A stretch of DNA of 32,674 bases from Nonomuraea zeae (GTDB lineage: Bacteria > Actinomycetota > Actinomycetes > Streptosporangiales > Streptosporangiaceae): the NCBI RefSeq assembly GCF_005889725.1, contig NZ_VCKX01000129.1:1-32674 (forward strand). Direction: 5' to 3'. The notes beneath the pieces were generated by a model. The model made no database searches, had not been told where the DNA came from, and saw nothing but the letters and a program-made list of their open reading frames with translations. This document shows positions 24,946 to 31,986 of this stretch, one piece after another. Numbering within the stretch: the stretch's first letter is position 1; the number at the start of each line of letters is the position of its first letter. The position numbers and the translations under genes are program-made.

Positions 24946-25527
24946 ATGCTGGATCTCGTGGCCTTGGGCAGGCACATTCAGCTCCTGCGGCACGACCGGA
25001 GCCTGACCCTTCAGCAGCTGGCGGACGCGGCCGAGGTGAGCGTGAGCATGCTGTCCTCGGTCGAGCGCGGGCGGAAGGTGCCCACGATCGCGGTTCTCGC
25101 GCGCATCGCCGACGGTCTCAGCGTCGCTCTCGTCGATCTCATCGCCCAGCCCGAGGATAATCGGGTCATCGTGCGCCGCGCCGCCGACCAGGACAGCGTC
25201 GATGAGCCCGGTGGGTGGCGGCGGACGATCGTCTCCCCGGTCGTGCCGGGGGTGAATTTCGAATGGATCCGTACGAGCCTGCCGCCGGGTTGCGACGCCG
25301 GCCAGTTCCCGGCGTACGCGCCAGGCTCCCACGAGTACATCGTCGTCGAGTCCGGCACCCTCCGGCTGACGATCGGCGACAGGGCTGTTGAGCTGAACGC
25401 GGGCGACTCGGCCTACTTCGCCGCGGATGTCACCCATGCCTATGCCAACGCGGGCCCTGAGCCGTGCAGCTATTACGTCGCCGCGCTCATCATGCGGCCC
25501 CGCGCGGCCCAGCCACGCACCCGGTAA
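24946..25527 (+). CDS. XRE-family regulator with C-terminal cupin domain (first)
   Basis: The 193-residue product begins LDLVALGRHIQLLRHDRSLTLQQLADAAEVSVSMLSSVERGRKVPTI in outline, an XRE helix-turn-helix (about 8-62). The C-terminal half is a cupin_2 sensor (HEYIVVESGTLRLTIGDRAVELNAGDSAYFAADVTHAY, about 120-175). The GAGG before the ATG is only one base away, too close for a normal ribosome site; a leaderless mRNA or a start at the GTG at 24958 are the options. Relatives such as PuuR respond to small metabolites bound in the cupin. It faces the PAT-like acetyltransferase gene across a shared inverted repeat. Confidence 0.88.
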   Translation: MLDLVALGRHIQLLRHDRSLTLQQLADAAEVSVSMLSSVERGRKVPTIAVLARIADGLSVALVDLIAQPEDNRVIVRRAADQDSVDEPGGWRRTIVSPVVPGVNFEWIRTSLPPGCDAGQFPAYAPGSHEYIVVESGTLRLTIGDRAVELNAGDSAYFAADVTHAYANAGPEPCSYYVAALIMRPRAAQPRTR

Positions 25528-25555
25528 CCCGCTTCACGACGCGGGCGGTCGGGTG
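25518..25555. terminator. Nested hairpin between convergent XRE genes
   Basis: CACCCG (25518-25523) pairs with CGGGTG (25550-25555) and, inside, CCCGC (25528-25532) pairs with GCGGG (25541-25545). The structure spans the first gene's stop codon and lies in a convergent gap, so it could act in both directions. It lacks a T-run. Confidence 0.4.
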
Positions 25556-25574
25556 AACGGCGCGAGGTCGCCCT

Positions 25575-26165
25575 TCACGGCAGGATGATCATGATGGTGT
25601 AGCGGACCGGATCGGGTCCGGGGTTGCGGAACCGCGTAGGCCCGTACAACCGGAACCGCAGGCAGTCTCCTGCCTGGAGCTCGTGCGCGTCGCCGTCCAC
25701 GGTGACCTGCAACGTGCCGTCGAGTATCCAGATGTGCTGCTCCAGGCCCGGCACGGGCGGCCTGTCGTAGGGGATGTCCGCGCCCGGCCGCAGGAAGCCT
25801 TCGAGGATCTCGCCCTTCAGCCCGGGGTGGGGCGGGGACACCGACCGCCGGGTGAAACCCGCTTCCTCGTCCCGCCACACCAGCTGCCGGTTGGATCGCA
25901 CCAGTTGCGGGGGCTCCGACTCCACCTCGGCCAGCAGCTGCGACATCGTCCGCCCGTACGCTCCGCACAGCTTGCCCAGCACCGCCGCCGTGGGGCTGAT
26001 CTGCGCGTGCTCCAGCCGCGACAGGGTCGAACGGCTCACGCCCGTCTGCTGCGCCACCTCGTCCAGCGACCAGCCGCGCTCCACCCGCAGCTCGGCGAGG
26101 CGGCCGGCCAGGCGGGCCTCCACGTGGTCGGGGCTCTGCGGCCCCTTCTCCTCAGCGGCTCTCAC
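25575..26165 (-). CDS. XRE-family regulator with C-terminal cupin domain (second)
   Basis: The 196-residue protein has an XRE helix-turn-helix (LAGRLAELRVERGWSLDEVAQQ, then TGVSRSTLSRLEHAQISPTA, about 18-72) and a C-terminal cupin (EQHIWILDGTLQVTVDGDAHELQAGDCLRF, about 118-185). The start used is the GTG at 26165, placed directly against an 8-bp-arm palindrome; no Shine-Dalgarno fits in between, so the mRNA is probably leaderless and the palindrome is the autoregulatory operator. It follows a GNAT gene in the same direction after 39 bp, which is a common pairing for this regulator type. A related half-site recurs before the HAD gene and the first GNAT gene. Confidence 0.88.
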   Translation of the reverse strand: MRAAEEKGPQSPDHVEARLAGRLAELRVERGWSLDEVAQQTGVSRSTLSRLEHAQISPTAAVLGKLCGAYGRTMSQLLAEVESEPPQLVRSNRQLVWRDEEAGFTRRSVSPPHPGLKGEILEGFLRPGADIPYDRPPVPGLEQHIWILDGTLQVTVDGDAHELQAGDCLRFRLYGPTRFRNPGPDPVRYTIMIILP

Positions 26166-26186
26166 ATCAGGGACTCTATCCCTGAT
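26166..26186. promoter_or_regulatory. Palindromic operator of the second XRE-cupin gene
   Basis: ATCAGGGA and TCCCTGAT form perfect 8-bp arms around CTCTA. The palindrome abuts the GTG start, and the minus strand reads TAGAGT at its centre as a possible -10. Its core GGGACTCTATCCC matches the core before the HAD gene (GGGACAATATCCC) at 11 of 13 bases. Confidence 0.65.
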
Positions 26187-26204
26187 CTGAGACGGCGTTC
26201 CAGG

Positions 26205-26783
26205 TCATGCTGAGTCGAGCATGCGAACCATGTGCAGCTTGGCGATGGCCTGTCCGCCGATGATGACCGCCCGAGGCTCGCGCCCCCACACCTCGAAGCC
26301 GCATGAGCGGTAGAGACGCTCGGCGGGCAGGTTGCCCTCGGACACGGTGAGGCCGACCTGGGCCAGCCCGTCCGTGGCCGCGGCGATCCGCAGGATCCGC
26401 TGGACCAGGGCCTTGCCGATGCCGCGGCCGGCGGCGTGCGGCGCGACCGCCATGCCGAACAATGTGGCTTTGTGGCGCTCCTGCTGACGGCGGGGGACCG
26501 ACAGCCCGGCGATGCCGACGAGCCGGCCCGCATCGAACGCGCCGATCACCGCGTCGTCCGGCCGCCCGGCGGCGGCCAGCCGTTCGATCGTCACCGACAG
26601 CGGCTTGGCGCTCTCCTCCTCGTAATGGGAGGTGAACGCCGTGGGGGCGGTTCGCAACGCCTCCAGGCGAAACATCCGGTATTGCGCCGCGTCCTCGACT
26701 CCGAGCCGGCGTACGGTCACGCTCTCGTGCCCGACGCCCGGCATCCTCCCGTGAGTCCCGGGGCGATCAGCCGAGGCGGACAT
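26205..26783 (-). CDS. GNAT family N-acetyltransferase (third)
   Basis: The conserved part runs from VTVRRLGVEDAAQYRMFRLEALRTAPTAF to the C-terminus. It has beta4 AVIGAFDAGRLVGIAGLSV, the CoA loop HAAGRGIG followed by KALVQRILRIA, and NLPAERLYRSCGFEVWG, all standard for GNATs of the RimI-like type. The start is uncertain: ATG at 26783 (192 residues, weak GAGAG upstream), ATG at 26744 or a GTG at 26720. I use 26783. The substrate is unknown. It lies upstream of the second XRE-cupin regulator in the same direction, which may control it. Confidence 0.82.
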   Translation of the reverse strand: MSASADRPGTHGRMPGVGHESVTVRRLGVEDAAQYRMFRLEALRTAPTAFTSHYEEESAKPLSVTIERLAAAGRPDDAVIGAFDAGRLVGIAGLSVPRRQQERHKATLFGMAVAPHAAGRGIGKALVQRILRIAAATDGLAQVGLTVSEGNLPAERLYRSCGFEVWGREPRAVIIGGQAIAKLHMVRMLDSA

Positions 26784-27002
26784 GAGCGCTCTCGTATGCG
26801 GGCACGCATCGCGCGACCGAGATGCGCGGCACCTTCCGCGCCGTGCCCGGGACACCCGGATGGTTGTTCACGTGATCTCCAGGATCATCAGGGTCCCCAG
26901 CACTTGGGGGAGCGCTGACGTGCAGGATCGGTCCGCCGGACCGGGGCGAGCGTAGCACGGGCGATGCGGGACACTCCTGGCGGAATCCGGTCTTCCTGGT
27001 GG

Positions 27003-27355
27003 TCAGGTCACCGGCGTGCGTCGGTCCACCAGCGTCTGCCCCCGGCTGTGCCCGGGCGCGAGCTCCACGCGCACCGGCAACCGCTCGGTGCTCAGCCCGT
27101 CCCGTCGGCGCCGTGGATGTGGCCGGCGTCGCGGGCCCGCTCGATGAGGGGGCGGGTGGCCCCCGCGCCCACCGGTACGTCCGGCGCCCCGGCGGCGTCC
27201 AGCACCTTCAGCGTGTTGCGCACGACCTGATCGAGCCCGGCGTTGCCGGCCACGCAGCTCACCGCGCGCAGCCGCAGGTCCGGATGGCGTACGGCGAAGA
27301 GCAGGGCCAGGGCGTCGTCCACGCCGGTGTCCACGTCGAGAATCAGGTCCGTCAT
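27003..27355 (-). pseudogene. Remnant of an inosine-uridine nucleoside hydrolase gene
   Basis: The ATG at 27355 opens a perfect IunH start (MTDLILDVDTGVDDALALLFAVRHPDL, with the Asp motif DxDxGxDDA) that runs 87 codons to HIHGADGTG and a TGA at 27092-27094. One frame over, starting around 27098, the DNA reads LSTERLPVRVELAPGHSRGQTLVDRR and stops at 27003-27005. This resembles the extreme C-terminus of the same family. About 200 central codons are therefore missing, with a frame change at the junction. A complete enzyme would be about 310 residues; this one cannot fold as such. The start overlaps the stop of the HAD gene as ATGA, so it was once the second gene of a nucleoside-salvage-like operon. 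Confidence 0.8.
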
Positions 27356-27963
27356 CGCGGTTCTTTCGTGCTGATCAGTACTTGGCTCAGGGTTTCCGCC
27401 CCCCGGAAGCGCACGGCGGTCCAGCCTGCGGCGCGTGCGGCGTCGACGTTGGCGGGGCTGTCGTCGATGAACAGGATGTCGCCGGGAGCGGCACCGAGTC
27501 GTTGCGAGGCGGCCTCGAAGGCGGCCGGGGCCGGCTTGCGGTGTCCGAGACGATGGCTGAACAGCAGGTGATCGAAGCCGTCGAACATGGTGGGGTGGAG
27601 CCGGGGCAGCGCCTCTTCCTCCAGCGGGCCGTTGTTCGTGAACAGTGCCACCGGCCGTGCGCCGCGGTGCTGGTCCAGCGCCTCACGGACGGCGTGGTCC
27701 GGTTGGAAGGCGCTGCACCAGGCGGCGTCGAGGTGATCGTCGCTGCCGGTGAAGCCGGTGACGGCCCGGATGTGCCGCCGGATCTCTGCCGGGTGCGGGT
27801 GCTTGCCCGCGTCGCAGTCGGCGCTGAACCCGGACCGCCACAGCAGCTCGTCGATCCGGTCCGCGGGGAGCGCGAAGACGCCGGCCATGTGCTGCAAACG
27901 ACGGGCGTGGTCGAAGTGGAACAGCACGCCGCCCAGGTCGAGGACCAGGTGCCGGCGACTCAC
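27352..27963 (-). CDS. HAD-IA family hydrolase/phosphatase
   Basis: The GTG at 27963 follows GAGG at seven bases; this gives 203 residues. The four HAD motifs are visible: D9 in LVLDLGGVL, T109 in LFTNNG, K143 in HRKPAPAAF, and D167-D168 in ILFIDDSPANVDAARAAGW. The first motif is DLGGV rather than DxDxT, as in the YihX/epoxide-hydrolase-N-like subgroup. Such enzymes dephosphorylate sugar phosphates or nucleotides; the coupled nucleoside hydrolase remnant makes a nucleotide-derived substrate attractive, by inference. A pair of GGGA/TCCC palindromes about 65-90 bp upstream probably control it. Confidence 0.9.
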   Translation of the reverse strand: MSRRHLVLDLGGVLFHFDHARRLQHMAGVFALPADRIDELLWRSGFSADCDAGKHPHPAEIRRHIRAVTGFTGSDDHLDAAWCSAFQPDHAVREALDQHRGARPVALFTNNGPLEEEALPRLHPTMFDGFDHLLFSHRLGHRKPAPAAFEAASQRLGAAPGDILFIDDSPANVDAARAAGWTAVRFRGAETLSQVLISTKEPR

Positions 27964-28026
27964 GCGGCGACCTCGCCCGCCGCGGCTCGGATCTGAGATG
28001 CTGCTCTCTTCAAGGATCTCATATTT

Positions 28027-28052
28027 GGGACAATATCCCTTGTTTTGGGATA
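28027..28052. promoter_or_regulatory. Double palindrome upstream of the HAD operon
   Basis: GGGACAATATCCC (28027-28039) is an inverted repeat with a 5-bp centre; its right half also pairs with a third half-site as TATCCC-N7-GGGATA (28034-28052). The 13-bp core resembles the XRE-cupin operator at 26166-26186, so the second XRE-cupin protein is a candidate regulator. Confidence 0.5.
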
Positions 28053-28115
28053 CCGCGCTAATCTGCGCGCCGCCCCGGCGATCTTCGTCTCGCTGCTCCG
28101 GGGGAACGCGACGCC

Positions 28116-28976
28116 TCAGACCGGGCGGACCGAGGCCGGGACATCGGCGAAGTCGGCGCTGCGGGATGTCTCGGCCCACTGCTCGACCTCCTCCAGGCCG
28201 CGCCGGTAGGCGCCCGCGATGCGCTGGACCGCCTCGCGCCCGAGCGCCAGCCGCAGCGGGACCACGTCACCGTGCGCCAGCGAGCCGATGATCTCCGCCG
28301 CCCGCGCCGGGTCGCCTTCCTGGCGGCCGTCCACCCCGGCCATGTCCGCGCGGACGGCGGCGAGCACGTCCTCGTAGTCCGGCGAGGCCGCGGTGAACTC
28401 GAGCACGTCGGTGGCGTGGAAGCCGGTCCTGAACCGGCTGGGCTCGACGATGACCACGCGGATCCCGAACGGCGCGACCTCCCCGGCCAGGGCTTCGGAC
28501 CAGCCCTCAAGGGCGAACTTCGAGGCGGAGTAGGCCGACACGCCGGGGAACGACGTCCGCCCGCCCTGGCTGCTCATCTGCACAATGGTCCCGGCGCCCT
28601 GGGCGCGCATCGCGGGCAGGGCGGCGCGGACGAGCGCGGCGGGGCCGAACAGGTGCAGATCCATCAGCTCGCGCAGCTGCGTGTCGCTGACCTCCTCGAC
28701 CGCGCCGACCAGGGCCCGACCGGCGTTGTTGACGAGAACGTCGAGCCGGCCGAAGCGATCGATCGTGTCCCGCACGAGGCCCTCCGCCGCCGCGGTGTCC
28801 CGGACGTCGAACGTCGCGACCAGGCAGGTGTCCGGGTAGCCGGCCGCGAGGTCGGCCATGCTCTCGGGCCGGCGCACCGCCGCCACCACGTTGTCGCCCG
28901 CCGAAAGCGCCCACTCCGCCATGGCGCGCCCGAATCCACGAGACGCGCCGGTGATGATCCATGTCTGCTTCGTCAT
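28116..28976 (-). CDS. Short-chain dehydrogenase/reductase (classical SDR)
   Basis: The ATG at 28976 gives 286 residues starting MTKQTWIITGASRGFGRAMA. The cofactor loop TGASRGFG (9-16), NNAG (83-86), catalytic S135 or S136 in QMSSQGG, and Y149-x3-K153 in YSASK are all present. Basic residues after beta2 (AVRRPESM) suggest NADP preference. The C-terminal region is longer than minimal SDRs, as usual in the DltE/YbbO-like subgroup that acts on carbonyls or alcohols of unknown structure. No Shine-Dalgarno is evident before the start; a 22-bp perfect palindrome at 28991-29012 overlaps its promoter and probably binds a TetR-type repressor that is not encoded next to it. Confidence 0.92.
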   Translation of the reverse strand: MTKQTWIITGASRGFGRAMAEWALSAGDNVVAAVRRPESMADLAAGYPDTCLVATFDVRDTAAAEGLVRDTIDRFGRLDVLVNNAGRALVGAVEEVSDTQLRELMDLHLFGPAALVRAALPAMRAQGAGTIVQMSSQGGRTSFPGVSAYSASKFALEGWSEALAGEVAPFGIRVVIVEPSRFRTGFHATDVLEFTAASPDYEDVLAAVRADMAGVDGRQEGDPARAAEIIGSLAHGDVVPLRLALGREAVQRIAGAYRRGLEEVEQWAETSRSADFADVPASVRPV

Positions 28977-28990
28977 GGCGGCAACGCTAG

Positions 28991-29012
28991 GCGTTCGAGC
29001 GCGCTCGAACGC
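28991..29012. promoter_or_regulatory. 22-bp perfect palindrome in the SDR promoter
   Basis: The half-site GCGTTCGAGCG is followed directly by its reverse complement, with no spacer, starting 15 bp before the SDR start codon. On the minus strand TTGCGT and TAGCGT flank it as possible but widely spaced promoter elements. Size and symmetry fit a TetR-family operator. Confidence 0.6.
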
Positions 29013-29075
29013 AAGTCCACGTGACGGCTCTGGCCGGCCCGACACAGCGGCGATGCCGCCTCCGGGCCCACGACG

Positions 29076-30491
29076 TCACCGCGATCCCGTCCGGCCTTCG
29101 ACGGGAGGGATGTTGTGGTTCGATCGGAAGATGTTTTCCGGGTCGTAGATGGCTTTGATACCGGTCAGCCGCCGGTAGGCCGCGGCGTCGTACGCGGACG
29201 GCACCCGCGCGGCGCCGTTCGCGCCGTTCATGAAGTTGAGGAACCGGCCGCCGGTGCTCCAGGGCGCGACCGCCTCGATCACGCGCGCGTGCGCCGGCCG
29301 GATCTCGGCGAGATCGGCGCGTTCCAGGCGGGAGACGACGTTGAACAGGTAGCGCGCGTCGCGGTTGCCGACGGCGTTGTCCACGGCGGGCGGATGGGCG
29401 AGCCGTCCGCCCAGGTGGCGCAGCTCGACGATGTGCGGCACCGGCTCGTGCGGGCCGGCCAGGTCGAGGACGGCCCGTACGGCGGCGGCGTCGAGCTCGC
29501 CCAGCATCGCGGTGTCCGCCTCGAACGCCCCCGGGACGACGGGGTCGTTGTAGATCGACCCGGCTTCGGCGTAGGCCAGCTCGCCGACGGTGTCGCTGAT
29601 GGCGCCGATGGCCCGCAGCGGCGCCACCAGGCGCTCACCGGTCTCCGGGTCGCCGGTCGCGCAGGCGATGCGGACATGGACGGTGTGCCGGCCGCGTAAC
29701 GGCTCGGGGATCGCCGGGACGTCCGGCAGGGAGATCAGCGCCACCGAGGAGTTCATCGTCTCGGGCATGGTGGCGGCCCATCGCAGGTAGGCGCCGAACA
29801 CCTCGGCGGCCTTGCCGGCGGGGAAGACCAGCGCCCCGCCGTAGAGCGTGGTGACCGGAAACAGCTCGATCTCCATCGCGGTCACCACGCCGAAGTTGTC
29901 CCGGCCGCCGCGCAGGGCCCAGAACAGGTCCGGTTCGGAGTCGTGGGCGACGTGCCGCAGCCGGCCGTCCGCCGTGACGACCTCAAGGCGGCGTACGTGG
30001 TCAGCGGCGTAGCCGTACCCGCGGGACAGCAGGGCCAGGCCGCCGCCGAGAGTGTAGGAGACGGCGCCCAGGTGCGGGGCCGAGCCGGACAGGGGCGCCA
30101 GCCCGGCCGGCTGCGCCTCGCGGATCACCTGATCCCACCGCGTCCCCGCGGCCACCCAGGCGGTGCGGGTCTCGGCGTCCATCCGGACGGCGCTCATCCG
30201 GGAGGTGGTGATCAGCACGCCGCCCTCGGCGGCGACGGCGGCCGAGGCGTGCCCGGTGGCCTGCACCGCCACCGCAAGCCCGCGGCTGCCCGCGTACGTC
30301 ACCGCCGCCCGCACGTCGGCGGGTCCGGTGGCGCCCACCACCAGGTCGGGGCGGTGCCGGCGGGCGGTCTGGAATCCGGCGCGCTCGGCGTCGTACCGGT
30401 CGTCCCCGGGCGCCAGGACCGGGCCGGTGATCTGCCTGGTCAACGCCTCGATCTCCGCGGCGCTGACGGTGGAGGTGTTGAAACGGGTCAT
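29076..30491 (-). CDS. FAD-linked oxidoreductase, berberine-bridge-enzyme-like
   Basis: The 471-residue enzyme has the FAD PCMH domain (PDLVVGATGPADVRAAVTYAG, then LAVAVQATGHASA with H81 as likely covalent flavin ligand) and the BBE tail IKAIYDPENIFRSNHNIPP. The position where bicovalent members have Cys (before the GAVSYTLGGG stretch) holds Ser/Ala/His, so only a single covalent link is expected. Enzymes of this family oxidise alcohols, sugars or alkaloid-like substrates with O2 and release H2O2. The ATG at 30491 follows AAGGA and overlaps the stop of the hydrolase gene as ATGA. Both genes are probably controlled by the divergent MarR protein. Confidence 0.92.
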   Translation of the reverse strand: MTRFNTSTVSAAEIEALTRQITGPVLAPGDDRYDAERAGFQTARRHRPDLVVGATGPADVRAAVTYAGSRGLAVAVQATGHASAAVAAEGGVLITTSRMSAVRMDAETRTAWVAAGTRWDQVIREAQPAGLAPLSGSAPHLGAVSYTLGGGLALLSRGYGYAADHVRRLEVVTADGRLRHVAHDSEPDLFWALRGGRDNFGVVTAMEIELFPVTTLYGGALVFPAGKAAEVFGAYLRWAATMPETMNSSVALISLPDVPAIPEPLRGRHTVHVRIACATGDPETGERLVAPLRAIGAISDTVGELAYAEAGSIYNDPVVPGAFEADTAMLGELDAAAVRAVLDLAGPHEPVPHIVELRHLGGRLAHPPAVDNAVGNRDARYLFNVVSRLERADLAEIRPAHARVIEAVAPWSTGGRFLNFMNGANGAARVPSAYDAAAYRRLTGIKAIYDPENIFRSNHNIPPVEGRTGSR

Positions 30492-31375
30492 CGTCCGTCC
30501 TTGTCGGTGTCGGAGCCGGCCTGAGGTGACCTGGCCGGTGCTTCGCCATCGGGGAGCCAGGAGGCCAGGAACCGGCCGGCCCGATCCAGTGCCGCCGCCG
30601 CTTCGGCCGATTCGGTGAGCTGGAACACGTGCGGCCGGCCCGGAGCCACCTCCAAGGTCACCGCCACCTCGTCGGCCCCGGCCCGCCCGGCCAGCCGTAC
30701 GGCGTCATCCAGCAGTACCTCGCTCGAACCGACCTGGATCAGCAGGGGCGGCAGCCCGGTGAGGTCGGCGAAGAGCGGGCTCGCTCCGGGCGCCGACCTG
30801 TCGCCGTCCGGGACGTACTGGGCGAAGTACCACTCGAGCTCGGCCCGGGTGAAGATCGGGTCGATCCCGTCCTTGGACTGCAGGCTCGCGCCGCTGAGGG
30901 TCAGATCGGTGACCGGCGAGAACAGCACCGCCGCCGCAGGCAGCGGCAGGCCCGCCTCGCGGGCGCGCGTCATGGTGACGACGGCCAGGGCGGCACCGGC
31001 CGAGTCGCCCGCGATCACCAGGCGCCGGGGGTCGGCGCCGGAGTCCAGCAGCTCGCGGTAGGCCGCCAGGCAGTCATCGGGTGCGGCCGGGAACGGATGT
31101 TCCGGGGCGAGCCGGTAGTCGAGCGAGAGCGCCCGGCCGTCGAGGTGGCGCAGCAGCGCGACGGTGAGGTGGGCGGGGACGCGGGCCGCCCCGACCACGA
31201 AGCCGCCGCCGTGGAAATAGAGCAGCACGTCCTGTCCTGCCGTGCCGGGCGTCTCGACCCGCAGTTCCAGTGCGGGCCGCCCGCCGAGCGTGGTGGCCGA
31301 GGAGCGGACGTCCGGAGGCAGGGGTCTGGTGAGCAGGGTTGCGAACTGCTCGCGCTGTTCGGCGAGGCTGGGCAT
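30488..31375 (-). CDS. Alpha/beta hydrolase, HSL-family esterase
   Basis: The ATG at 31375 (MPSLAEQ) is chosen over the TTG at 31390 because GGAGGA precedes it at five bases. The 295-residue protein has the HSL oxyanion motif HGGGF (55-59), nucleophile S125 in GDSAG, an acid at D223 in EVLLDDA and H249 in PHVFQL. It hydrolyses esters of short acyl chains or similar compounds, likely in the cytoplasm since there is no signal peptide. It is the first gene of a two-gene unit with the FAD oxidase and lies divergent to the MarR regulator, with repeated operator sites in the 107-bp gap. Confidence 0.93.
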   Translation of the reverse strand: MPSLAEQREQFATLLTRPLPPDVRSSATTLGGRPALELRVETPGTAGQDVLLYFHGGGFVVGAARVPAHLTVALLRHLDGRALSLDYRLAPEHPFPAAPDDCLAAYRELLDSGADPRRLVIAGDSAGAALAVVTMTRAREAGLPLPAAAVLFSPVTDLTLSGASLQSKDGIDPIFTRAELEWYFAQYVPDGDRSAPGASPLFADLTGLPPLLIQVGSSEVLLDDAVRLAGRAGADEVAVTLEVAPGRPHVFQLTESAEAAAALDRAGRFLASWLPDGEAPARSPQAGSDTDKDGR

Positions 31376-31391
31376 CTCGTCCTCCCGCAAT

Positions 31392-31455
31392 TAGTCAAGC
31401 TACCTGACAGTCAGGTGACCTTAACATGCCTGCTGATATAGTCAAGCCGCCTGAC
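31392..31455. promoter_or_regulatory. Divergent promoter with paired MarR operators
   Basis: TAGTCAAGCTACCTGAC (31392-31408) and TAGTCAAGCCGCCTGAC (31439-31455) are direct repeats, 15 of 17 identical and 47 bp apart. The first copy also takes part in ACCTGAC-A-GTCAGGT (31402-31416), a perfect inverted repeat. On the minus strand TTGACT (31445-31440), 16 bp and TAAGGT (31423-31418) form the esterase promoter, so one copy covers the -35 and the other lies just after the -10. Confidence 0.7.
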
Positions 31456-31482
31456 GACATGGCTTGGGAGAAGGGCTGCGGG

Positions 31483-31944
31483 ATGACGACGCGATCCGGG
31501 GCGCACGGGCGGCAGGACGAGCCCGACGTGCCGCTCCCCACCCTGCTCACGCAGGCCAAGGACATCGCGATCGGGCGACTCCACGAACGGCTGGCCGACG
31601 AGGGGTTCGAGGGGATCCGGTACGTGCACGGCGCCGTCTTCCGGTTCGTCGACGCCGAAGGCTCGCGCCTGACCACGCTCGCCGAACGCGCCGGGCTCAC
31701 CAAGCAGGCGATCGGCGAACTGGTCAGCGAGCTGGAGGAGCACGGTTACGTCGAGCGGGTGCCCGACGCGGGCGACCGCCGGGCGAAGATCATCCGGCTC
31801 ACCGACCAGGGCGCGGCGGCCCAGCTCGCCGCCGGCCGGATCCTCGCGGACATCGAGCGGCGCTGGTCACGGCATCTCGGCGGGGACCAGGTCGCCCTGC
31901 TGCGGCGCGCCCTGGAAGAGGTCATCGCCCTCGAGAACGGTTAG
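31483..31944 (+). CDS. MarR family transcriptional regulator
   Basis: The ATG at 31483 (MTTRSGAHG) is served by GGGAGAAGG; the ATG at 31459 has no ribosome site. The 153-residue protein carries a MarR winged helix: RYVHGAVFRFVDAEGSRLTTLAERAGLTKQAIGELVSELEEHGYVERVPDAGDRRAKIIRLTD in outline, with the wing residues DRRAK. These dimers usually release DNA when a phenolic or oxidised ligand binds. It is divergent to the esterase-oxidase pair and sits beside the paired 17-bp repeats, so autoregulation plus repression of that pair is expected. Confidence 0.93.
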   Translation: MTTRSGAHGRQDEPDVPLPTLLTQAKDIAIGRLHERLADEGFEGIRYVHGAVFRFVDAEGSRLTTLAERAGLTKQAIGELVSELEEHGYVERVPDAGDRRAKIIRLTDQGAAAQLAAGRILADIERRWSRHLGGDQVALLRRALEEVIALENG

Positions 31945-31986
31945 CGCCTCGAAGACCCGAGCCGCCGGCCAGGTGGGGTGCGCCCA

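Noticed and set aside
26894..26911. CCCC/GGGG hairpin in the gap between GNAT and the nucleoside hydrolase remnant
   Set aside because: Only five pairs and no T-run; GC-rich DNA gives many such structures. The rest of the 26784-27002 gap shows no gene or clear signal.
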